Shown: piece after piece, positions 1 through 5,721 of the stretch
Position numbering within the stretch: the stretch's first letter is position 1
Layout: every line of letters starts with the position of its first letter
Position numbers and translations under genes: made by a program
Notes under the pieces: generated by a model
What the model saw: the letters and a program-made list of their open reading frames with translations, nothing else
Told to the model about the DNA's origin: nothing
Databases searched by the model: none
Assembly: GCA_964650405.1 (NCBI GenBank)
Contig: CAZYTO010000316.1
Coordinates: 1-5,979 of the forward strand
From: CAZYTO01 sp964650405
Lineage (GTDB): Bacteria; Acidobacteriota; Thermoanaerobaculia; Gp7-AA8
Reading direction: 5' to 3'
DNA length: 5,979 nucleotides

Positions 1-1289
1 GGCCTTTCTCCGAGGAGCACAGGGCGCGGGGCCTTGACGTCGATTACGGCGGGATGAATGACGCGCTCTACAACCTGGCAGAGGTCACGGGCGCCGAGCA
101 GTGGCGCGAGCTGGCCCGTCGGTTCGATCACGAGCGCATCTTTCATCCGCTGGCCGAGGCGCGCGACGAGCTGAAGGGCCTGCACGTCAATACGCAGATT
201 CCGAAGATCGTCGGGGCGGCGCGGCGGTACGAGCTGACCGGGGAGCGGCGGTACCGCGATCTCGTCGAGTACTTCTGGCAGGAGGTGACCTCGCGGCGCT
301 GCTACGTCACCGGCGGCACGAGCAACGGCGAAGGGTGGGGCTCCGCGCCGGGACATCTGGCGGGAGAGCTGAGCGGCTATACGCAGGAGTGCTGCGTCAC
401 GTACAACATGCTCAAGGTCACGGGGCACGTGCTGTCGTGGAATGCCGACCCGCGCATGGGCGACTACTACGAGCGTGCCCTCTACAACGGCATCCTCGGC
501 ACGCAGCATCCACGCGACGGGCACACGCTTTACTACGTCCCGCTGCAGAGCGGCTACTGGAAGCTCTTCGGCGATCCGATGCATTCGTTCTGGTGCTGCA
601 ACGGGAGCGGCCTGGAGTCGTTCGCCGGTATCGCGGGCATGATCTATCTCCGCGACGACGCCGGGTTGTTCGTCAACCTCTTCATCCCCTCGACGCTGCA
701 GTGGAAGGAGCGCGGCCTGCGCGTGTCGCAGGAGACGCGGTTCCCCGAGGAGCCGTCGACGAAGCTGACCATGCGCGTGGAGCGGCCGGTGCGGTTCGCA
801 TTGCGGGTTCGCGTCCCGGAGTGGGCGCGAAGCGGCGGCTTCGCCATGCTCAACGGCAAGCGGCTGGAGAGCTTCGCGGCACCGTCGAGCTGGTTCGTGC
901 TCGACCGCGTCTGGAACGACGGCGACGTCGTCGAGGTGACGATGCCGATGTCGCTGCACGCCATGCCGATGCCGGACGATCCGTCGATCCAGGCGCTGAT
1001 GTACGGGCCCATCGTGCTGGCCGGCAGAATGGGAACGGCCGGTCTGACGCCCGCGATCCTGCGCGCCGAAAAGACGAAGCCGCGCACGATACCGGAGTAC
1101 AAAGGCGAGCCGCTCCCGGCGCCGGACGTCGCGGTCGCGGGAGGCGACCTTGCCTCGGCCGTCAGTCGAGGATCAAAGCCGCTCGAATTCGTGCTGGCCG
1201 GGCCGAGCGGCGCGATCCCGATCGTGCCGCTGTCTTCCGTGATCGACGAACGTTACGCCGTCTATTGGAGGGTAGCGGCAAAGGCGTAA
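1..1289 (+). CDS. GH127-type (DUF1680) glycoside hydrolase, probable beta-L-arabinofuranosidase, 5' partial
   Basis: The reading frame is open from base 3 to a TAA at 1287-1289, giving the last 428 residues; the N-terminus lies off the left edge. The ATG at 54 is not the true start, because the residues before it continue the family's first conserved block (DYGGMNDALYNLAEVTG). Counting from that Met, the active site is recognisable: GEGW with Glu93 (bases 330-332) as probable acid/base, QECC with Glu112 and Cys114, and FWCCNGSG with Cys181-Cys182 (bases 594-599). In the characterised family member HypBA1, the equivalent Glu and three Cys bind zinc and the first Cys of the CC pair is the nucleophile. 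Past about residue 205 comes a beta-rich C-terminal part with RVPEWA and MYGPIVLAG blocks, ending in the usual ERYAVYW. The family releases L-arabinofuranose or related sugars from plant glycans and many members are exported, but the exact substrate cannot be read here. Cys113 sits where Ser or Thr is usual. The C-terminus appears intact. Confidence 0.92.
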   Translation, partial: PFSEEHRARGLDVDYGGMNDALYNLAEVTGAEQWRELARRFDHERIFHPLAEARDELKGLHVNTQIPKIVGAARRYELTGERRYRDLVEYFWQEVTSRRCYVTGGTSNGEGWGSAPGHLAGELSGYTQECCVTYNMLKVTGHVLSWNADPRMGDYYERALYNGILGTQHPRDGHTLYYVPLQSGYWKLFGDPMHSFWCCNGSGLESFAGIAGMIYLRDDAGLFVNLFIPSTLQWKERGLRVSQETRFPEEPSTKLTMRVERPVRFALRVRVPEWARSGGFAMLNGKRLESFAAPSSWFVLDRVWNDGDVVEVTMPMSLHAMPMPDDPSIQALMYGPIVLAGRMGTAGLTPAILRAEKTKPRTIPEYKGEPLPAPDVAVAGGDLASAVSRGSKPLEFVLAGPSGAIPIVPLSSVIDERYAVYWRVAAKA

Positions 1290-1401
1290 GTGAGTGGAGG
1301 ACGGACAATCCTGTCCGTCCCCCCGAGAGAATCACGCCCAGGCCGGCATTCGCGTGGATTCATGGGTTGACGAGCAGGACTGTCCGTCCTCCACCCTCAC
1401 T
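1289..1401. repeat. nested imperfect palindrome filling the convergent intergenic gap (REP/MITE-like or bidirectional hairpin)
   Basis: Outer arms 1289-1313 and 1375-1401 are reverse complements over 25 pairs, with one mismatch (A1308 against C1380) and a two-base bulge on the right arm. Inward, CGTC 1316-1319 can pair with GACG 1369-1372, and GAATCACGC 1329-1337 pairs with 1352-1361 with one bulged base. All three sets of arms centre within a base of 1345, so the gap is one nested palindrome about 113 bases long. It begins inside the stop codon of the glycosidase gene and covers the stop codon of the DUF4386 gene. Either transcript would end in a long stem, which suggests 3'-end protection or bidirectional termination. 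The shape also suits a REP-like or miniature inverted-repeat element. No T-run follows, and there is no second copy in the window. Confidence 0.8.
1299..1320. repeat. perfect 9-bp inverted repeat with 4-base loop
   Basis: GGACGGACA at 1299-1307 is the exact reverse complement of TGTCCGTCC at 1312-1320, around the loop ATCC. The right half recurs in direct orientation at 1381-1389, so the unit occurs three times in under 100 bases. This local hairpin overlaps the left outer arm of the larger palindrome, so the two folds exclude each other. No run of T follows on either strand, so it is not a textbook intrinsic terminator. Confidence 0.75.
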
Positions 1402-2092
1402 CGCGCAGTCCTCGAATCAGCAGCAGGAAGCCCATCGTCACCTCGAAGATCCCCAGGGGCATCATGTACGTCAGGCCCAGTTTCTCCACGAAGGTGGGAA
1501 CGATGACGTACATGAACGCGCCTGCCGCGAGCAGGAACGAGCCGGCGATGCCGAGGATGGCCAGTGCACGGGGGATGTAGCCGGACCGGAGCCACAGCCA
1601 GCCGAAGACCGTCGAGCCGAGCCCGAGGAAGAAGAAGCTGACGTTGTAGGAAGCGCCGTGCGCGGCGAGGCTCAGCCGGGCCAGAGCCTGCAACCGTGCC
1701 GGCTCGAAGGCGTGCAGGTAGCCGGCGCCGCTCAGGAGGCGGAGCGCATCGAGACTGGTGAGCGTCATCACGACGCAGTTCGCGGCCTCCACCAGCCGGA
1801 GGAACGCCGCGTAAAGCGCGAGATGGGGATTCACCGCTTTGAGGATGATGTAGAGCACGGTGATCAATGTGATGTCCGAGACGAACGTCAGCAGCTCGCT
1901 GGCGATACCGAGGCGGAAGAGCAGCTCGTGGGCGGCGATGTTCCGCGCCGTTTCGGCGGCATCGCCGGCGACGATGAGACGGCCGCGAACGTAGTTTTCG
2001 CCGAAGACCGCCAGGGCCATGGCGAAGAGGTAGCAGAAGCCGACGACACGCGCAGCCCGCTGTTGGGAAGTGTCAGGTGCGGCGGCCGTCAT
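1397..2092 (-). CDS. DUF4386-family integral membrane protein
   Basis: This is a 231-residue protein of unknown function. The family match rests on an N-terminal ARVVGFCYLFAMAL block, GDAAETARNIAAHELLFRLGI at about residues 43-63, an LYIILKAVN block near 80-88 with AAFLRLVEAAN following, FFFLGLGSTVFGWLWLRSGYIPRALAILG at about 153-181, and a hydrophobic end. About six membrane segments are visible, near residues 16-33, 64-86, 95-113, 146-167, 173-196 and 206-226. The frame stays open well upstream, but the ATG at 2090-2092 is chosen because GGAGGA lies five bases before it and the upstream extension is Arg/His-rich and unlike the family. It overlaps the preceding gene by four bases (ATGA), so translation is probably coupled. 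It is the last gene of the minus-strand operon. There are no catalytic motifs that I can name; a role beside the exporter is only inferred from position. Confidence 0.88.
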   Translation of the reverse strand: MTAAAPDTSQQRAARVVGFCYLFAMALAVFGENYVRGRLIVAGDAAETARNIAAHELLFRLGIASELLTFVSDITLITVLYIILKAVNPHLALYAAFLRLVEAANCVVMTLTSLDALRLLSGAGYLHAFEPARLQALARLSLAAHGASYNVSFFFLGLGSTVFGWLWLRSGYIPRALAILGIAGSFLLAAGAFMYVIVPTFVEKLGLTYMMPLGIFEVTMGFLLLIRGLRE

Positions 2093-2877
2093 TTGCTTCC
2101 TCCGGCGGTGGCGGTGATTCCGGTGATGGACGGAGTGCTCGATTCCAAATGGGCCTCCCGCTGCGGCCGCAACGCGGCGCCTTGCTTGTATTGCTTCCCG
2201 AACTTGACGCGGATGACCCAATAGACCATGAGGATGAGGACCAGGAACACCGGCACCGGCGGCAGGTGCGTCGCGCGAACGGCCTTGGTGAACAGCCTGG
2301 CGCGAAGACCGTTGCGGCCGATGGCCGGATCGCCGGCCTGTCCGAGGAAGAACGAGCCGGTGGCGATGAAGAGCGAGAAGCACATCCGCCACAGGTGGCG
2401 CACCATCCGTTGCGCGCCGGTGACCCCGCCGCGGACGAGCATGCGCATGTCCCCGGTGGCGGAGAGGAACGCGATCGTCGCGAAGATGAAGAACATCGCA
2501 GGGGGCTCACCGCGATGACGGACTGCGGCGTTCGCCGCCTGCCAGCCGAGGGCCACGCTGAAGAACGACAGCCCGAGCGCGACCACCGCCAGCCCGAGCT
2601 CGGCCCTCCCGGGAATGCCATTCCTTCGCCGGACCGTGAGCCAGGCCGTCGTCACGAGATAGATCGTGAAGATGCCGGCCACGATGTTCATGTCCTGCGA
2701 TTTCACGAAGGCCATGTACGCACCGCCGGCCGCCATGCCGAGCATGGATACGGTAAAGACGTTTCCGCTCGATCGATGGAGCCGGGAGCCCTTGCGGACG
2801 AACAGCGCCGCGAAGCCGGCCACGATCGCCAGGATGCCGCCGGTGATGTGAAGGAGCATGGAAGGTGTGTAGGTCAT
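2089..2877 (-). CDS. DUF2306-like integral membrane protein (divergent second copy)
   Basis: A 262-residue membrane protein of unknown function. The first 42 residues carry the DUF2306-style opening: a His at the start of the first membrane segment (HITGGILAIVAGFAALF, His10), then RKGSRLHRSSGNVF with His34. The upstream neighbour has the same arrangement at His85 and His112. A later RHLWRMCFSLFIATGSFF block (His161) resembles the neighbour's HRQWALRLFLAVSGVWFF. About seven membrane segments are suggested, near 10-26, 40-58, 63-82, 92-112, 127-141, 163-180 and 206-224. Residues from about 226 on form a polar tail rich in Lys, Ser and Thr. The start is the ATG at 2875-2877, with GAGGA seven bases before it; it lies 15 bases after the preceding stop. 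Its own stop lies inside the next gene's ATGA. Family assignment is less sure than for the upstream copy because the later membrane segments do not align simply. Confidence 0.65.
   Translation of the reverse strand: MTYTPSMLLHITGGILAIVAGFAALFVRKGSRLHRSSGNVFTVSMLGMAAGGAYMAFVKSQDMNIVAGIFTIYLVTTAWLTVRRRNGIPGRAELGLAVVALGLSFFSVALGWQAANAAVRHRGEPPAMFFIFATIAFLSATGDMRMLVRGGVTGAQRMVRHLWRMCFSLFIATGSFFLGQAGDPAIGRNGLRARLFTKAVRATHLPPVPVFLVLILMVYWVIRVKFGKQYKQGAALRPQREAHLESSTPSITGITATAGGSK
2098..2103 (-). promoter_or_regulatory. ribosome binding site fixing the DUF4386 start
   Basis: GGAGGA on the minus strand lies five bases before the ATG at 2090-2092. It is embedded in the last codons of the preceding gene, so ribosomes ending there are placed directly on the next start. 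This supports the 231-residue protein over the longer open frame. Confidence 0.75.
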
Positions 2878-2892
2878 GGCGCTTTCCTCTCT

Positions 2893-3753
2893 TCAGAGCT
2901 TGAGATGTCCCGTACGAAGCACCGGCAGCCACAGGCCCATGACGACCCCGAAGAGGCCAATGACGGTGCCGATCGTGAGAACGAATAGCAGTCCGGCCAT
3001 GGCGAAGCGCCGCGGCACGCCGGCGCGGCGCTGGACGCGCAGGTAAAGCTCGAGCACCGCCAGCGGCAGCAGGAATTGCACGAAGGTCAGGATGGTGATG
3101 AAGGGCCCGGTGAATGTCTTCGGATTGAATCCGACGGGTCCGTGATGGAGGATCAACCAGAGCATCAGGCCCACGCGGAAGAACCAGACGCCGCTGACGG
3201 CGAGGAACAGCCGGAGCGCCCATTGGCGGTGGACGGTGAATTGCCGGGCCATGGCCGTGCGCAGGGCGAATACGGCGAAGACCAGGATCAGCACGGCGTT
3301 CAGGCTCGTACCGATGTGCTGCGAGCGGTCGCCGACCGTTCCGCGGAACCAGACCATGTAGAGGGCGGAAATGCCCGCCAGGATCGCAGTCCCGATGTAG
3401 ATCTTCCCCAGCCAGCGGTGAAAGCGCGGGACGGCGCTGCGGACCTGCGGGATGAGCTGAATCGCCCCGCCCGCGGAGAGGATGACGGCCGCGACCAGGT
3501 GAGCCACGAGGGCCACGTTGCCGAGGACGTCTCCTTTCACGATGCCGTGGGTCAGGTGGCGCCGCCACATCCCGACGTGCCCGCTCATGGCCGAGCCGCC
3601 GTAAAACAGCGTTACGTAGATCGAGAACATCCATTGCCCGGCCGTGGCCACGACAAACCACGAGCGTGTGGCCGCCGTGAGAGCCGTGGTTGCCACGGAA
3701 TTCCAATTCAGGCCTTTTGCAGGGAAGGCTTCGCCCATGACCGTTTCACTCAT
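2893..3753 (-). CDS. DUF2306-domain integral membrane protein
   Basis: A 286-residue membrane protein of unknown function. The family signature is plain: a membrane segment starting with His85 (AHLVAAVILSAGGAIQL), then PRFHRWLGKIYIGTAILAGISALYM with His112 (about 109-133), an aliphatic segment at 150-166, and VHRQWALRLFLAVSGVWFFRV at about 174-194 with His175. Seven membrane segments are likely, near 33-51, 80-102, 117-135, 150-166, 181-202, 217-239 and 252-276. The start is the ATG at 3751-3753, with AGGAGG six bases before it. The frame continues upstream, but those 34 residues are Arg-rich, lack a better ribosome site and run back into the preceding permease gene. It follows the second permease by 40 bases and precedes its divergent paralogue by 15, so co-transcription is likely. 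The regularly placed histidines could bind a metal or haem, but that is speculation. Confidence 0.87.
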   Translation of the reverse strand: MSETVMGEAFPAKGLNWNSVATTALTAATRSWFVVATAGQWMFSIYVTLFYGGSAMSGHVGMWRRHLTHGIVKGDVLGNVALVAHLVAAVILSAGGAIQLIPQVRSAVPRFHRWLGKIYIGTAILAGISALYMVWFRGTVGDRSQHIGTSLNAVLILVFAVFALRTAMARQFTVHRQWALRLFLAVSGVWFFRVGLMLWLILHHGPVGFNPKTFTGPFITILTFVQFLLPLAVLELYLRVQRRAGVPRRFAMAGLLFVLTIGTVIGLFGVVMGLWLPVLRTGHLKL

Positions 3754-3759
3754 ACGGTT

Positions 3760-3765
3760 CCTCCT
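3760..3765 (-). promoter_or_regulatory. ribosome binding site fixing the DUF2306 start
   Basis: AGGAGG on the minus strand, a full match to the anti-Shine-Dalgarno core, lies six bases before the ATG at 3751-3753. It is the strongest ribosome site in the operon and rules against the longer 320-residue reading. Confidence 0.8.
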
Positions 3766-3793
3766 CGGGGGGATCAGTTGTCGGTTAGAAAAA

Positions 3794-4735
3794 TCAGATC
3801 GGTTCGCGGTTGCGTCGTACCCGGACCGTCGCGGCCAGCAGCACCGCGGCCACACCCAACCCGATCCACACAGCCGGGCTCGTGAGGTATCTCCCTGGAG
3901 TCAGTTGTGAGAAGTGATCGATGACTGGTACCGGAACACCGCGCTGGGGCTTCATGTCGAAGGCCAGGCCCGCGTTGCCCATCAGCCGGTATTGCAGCAG
4001 CTTGAAGAAGTAGGTTGTATCGAACGTGATTTTCTCGACGAAGCCGACGGCCAGCAGCGGCAGGATTGCCCAGAGAAACGCCGCATGCCGCACGCGGGCC
4101 GAGACTAGGAGAAGCCACGAGTAGATCGGCGCATGCCAGATGGCCAGCACCGTGAGGCCGTAGACGAGGATGATCGTCATCCGCGCCCAGGCCACTTCCG
4201 TCCAGAGGGTCGCGGGACTGATGCCGTTCACCAGCAGGGCGAAGGTGCTGAACAGCATCATCAGCGCCTGCGTGGCCACGATGACGATGAAGACGTAGAC
4301 GGGCAGCACCACGAGAGGGATGGTCGCTTTCGAGAGGACCGTGGTGCGGTCGGAAACGGGAAGCGACTTCCAGAACAGGATGCTGCGGTCGCGGCGCTCG
4401 CCGTACAGGGCGTCCAGACAGTAGAAGAAGCCGACCAGGAACGTGATGGCCACGAGGAACCCGCCCACGAAGGCATACGGCTTGGAGATCGTGTAGTGCC
4501 GCTGGAGGGCGTCGAGCGCCATCGCCGCGCGCATCCGGCGGGGCAGGCCGATGGCGCTGACCATGGAGCCGAACAGCACCATCACCGCCGCGGCCAGCGG
4601 CGCGACGTAGAGCGAGCGGTTTTCCCACAGTTCGCGCTGCACGGACCAATGCATCGGCTTCGTCTCGCGCATGGCGACGGGCGGCGCTGCCGGCGTGGCG
4701 GTGGGCTCTTCGGTGGTGGCGTCCTGGGTGGTCAT
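3794..4735 (-). CDS. ABC-2-type transporter permease, second paralogue
   Basis: A 313-residue permease subunit of an ABC exporter. After a Pro/Thr/Ala-rich leader (residues 1-22) comes RETKPMHWSVQRELWENRSL, then about six membrane segments near 42-63, 86-107, 136-169, 186-205, 217-234 and 286-302. The cytoplasmic loop after the second segment holds YGERRDRSILFWKSLPVSD (about 111-129), the strongest conserved block, found almost unchanged in the upstream permease. Such loops in ABC-2 permeases are expected to contact the ATPase. The region 236-285, between segments five and six, is the likely external loop. It ends in RRNREPI, echoing REREPI in its paralogue. The ATG at 4733-4735 is chosen because AAGGAG sits seven bases before it; the frame stays open far upstream only as antiparallel-frame noise within the first permease gene. 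Substrate unknown. Confidence 0.88.
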   Translation of the reverse strand: MTTQDATTEEPTATPAAPPVAMRETKPMHWSVQRELWENRSLYVAPLAAAVMVLFGSMVSAIGLPRRMRAAMALDALQRHYTISKPYAFVGGFLVAITFLVGFFYCLDALYGERRDRSILFWKSLPVSDRTTVLSKATIPLVVLPVYVFIVIVATQALMMLFSTFALLVNGISPATLWTEVAWARMTIILVYGLTVLAIWHAPIYSWLLLVSARVRHAAFLWAILPLLAVGFVEKITFDTTYFFKLLQYRLMGNAGLAFDMKPQRGVPVPVIDHFSQLTPGRYLTSPAVWIGLGVAAVLLAATVRVRRNREPI

Positions 4736-4742
4736 TGCCGTT

Positions 4743-4748
4743 CTCCTT
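4743..4748 (-). promoter_or_regulatory. ribosome binding site fixing the second permease start
   Basis: AAGGAG on the minus strand lies seven bases before the ATG at 4733-4735. It sits in the 41-base gap after the first permease and selects the 313-residue product within a much longer open frame. Confidence 0.75.
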
Positions 4749-4776
4749 TCGCAGGTGATGGGGCCGGGGGCCGGGA

Positions 4777-5721
4777 TCAGATCGGTTCCCGCTCGCGGCG
4801 CTGCCGGCTGGCCGCAAAGAGGAATGCCGCCGCGATCAGCAGCCCGACCCATAGACCGGGACTGCTGGCGAATCGCAACGGGGTCAGTTCGCTGAGTTGA
4901 TCGATGAGGGGGATCTCTCCCGGCCTCTGCTGCTGGTTGAACGCAGATTCGTAATTGCCCATCAGCCGGCCCATCATCATCGCGGAGACGGAGTTGGTGC
5001 CGAACACGATCCGCTCGATGACCGACAGGATGACCGGCGGCAATACCGCCCACAGGAACGGCGTGCGTCGCGCCCACGACGAGACCAGCAGGAACCAGCC
5101 GTGGAGCGGCGCCTGCCAGAGGGCCAGCACCATGAGACCGTAGAGAAGGATCAGCGGTTCCTGGAAGAGGTGAAACTCGGACCAGACGATGATGGGATTG
5201 AGGCCGCTTCCGAGCAGCACTACCGTGCTCCAGAGCAGCATGACGAGCTGCAGGACCGTGCTGATCACGAAGGCGATGAGCGGGAGGACCGCCAGCGGAA
5301 TGCAGGCCTTGGTGAGCACGGTGGTGAGGTCCGAGACCGGCAGCGACTTCCAGAAGAGGATGCTGCGGTCGCGGCGCTCGCCGTAGAGCGCGTCCGCCGA
5401 GTAGAAGACGCCGACGAGAATCATCACCACCACGACCGGGATGGGCGCCATGCTGTAGTGGTCGACGATCGTCAGATGCCGGACGACGGGGTTGAGCGCC
5501 GCTGCGGCGCGGACCTTCTTCGGCAGCCCGATCGAGCCGATCATGAAGCCGAAGAGGGCGAACGCGGCGCAGATCAGCGGCGCGATCCAGAGCGAGCGGT
5601 TCTCCCACAACTCGCGGCGGAGGGACCAGTACACCGGGCGCGTCTCCCGCAGGACGGCCGGTGCGGCGCTCTGCTGCAACTCGAGGCCGTAGTCCAAGGC
5701 CGCATCCGGTCGCACGTTCAT
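4777..5721 (-). CDS. ABC-2-type transporter permease, first paralogue
   Basis: A 314-residue ABC exporter permease, alignable end to end with the next gene, with roughly half the positions identical by eye. The shared blocks are RELWENRSL (37-45), IGLPKK (64-69), YGERRDRSILFWKSLPVSD (113-131), FLWAVLP (222-228), GRLMGN (251-256), LSELTP (276-281) and a basic REREPI end. Membrane segments are likely near 44-65, 90-110, 140-170, 186-208, 219-237 and 288-304. The ATG at 5719-5721 overlaps the stop of the ATPase gene in an ATGA, so its translation is probably coupled to the ATPase, as expected for subunits of one complex. GGGAG seven bases upstream is a modest ribosome site. The stop is 41 bases before the next permease start. 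The two permeases differ most in segments two to four and the external loop, consistent with divided roles in a heterodimer. Substrate unknown. Confidence 0.88.
   Translation of the reverse strand: MNVRPDAALDYGLELQQSAAPAVLRETRPVYWSLRRELWENRSLWIAPLICAAFALFGFMIGSIGLPKKVRAAAALNPVVRHLTIVDHYSMAPIPVVVVMILVGVFYSADALYGERRDRSILFWKSLPVSDLTTVLTKACIPLAVLPLIAFVISTVLQLVMLLWSTVVLLGSGLNPIIVWSEFHLFQEPLILLYGLMVLALWQAPLHGWFLLVSSWARRTPFLWAVLPPVILSVIERIVFGTNSVSAMMMGRLMGNYESAFNQQQRPGEIPLIDQLSELTPLRFASSPGLWVGLLIAAAFLFAASRQRREREPI

Noticed and set aside
54..56. ATG at 54 as the start of the glycosidase gene
   Set aside because: The open frame continues to the left edge and the residues just before it belong to a conserved block; the family's proteins are much longer than 411 residues.
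1299..1320. Classical intrinsic terminator at the perfect hairpin
   Set aside because: The stem is G/C-rich but no T-run follows on either strand. It may still stop or protect transcripts, so it is recorded as a repeat instead.
101..2224. A plus-strand open frame of about 700 codons across the glycosidase, the palindrome and the DUF4386 gene
   Set aside because: The product is extremely Arg/Ala/Glu-rich and without family features, while both genes it crosses have clear protein families in other frames. It is a by-product of high GC content.
2077..2988. Long plus-strand open frames opposite the membrane-protein and permease genes (also 3076-3885, 4133-4900 and 4897-5757)
   Set aside because: Their products are rich in Arg, Asp, Glu, His and Gln with no hydrophobic core or motif, as expected when hydrophobic codons are read antisense. 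No convincing ribosome sites or gene-like spacing.
2507..3706. A 399-codon minus-strand open frame overlapping both DUF2306-type genes
   Set aside because: It is an alternate frame of two well-supported membrane proteins and gives a low-complexity Arg/His/Pro-rich product.
4736..4776. Repeated GGGGCC-type units between the permease genes as a terminator or regulatory site
   Set aside because: The short G/C-rich run could form only a small stem without a T-run, and similar runs arise by chance in DNA this rich in G and C.
4377..5385. The 29-base direct repeat as attachment sites or an insertion-sequence footprint
   Set aside because: Both copies are in frame inside the same conserved protein block of paralogous genes, so shared descent explains them without a mobile element.
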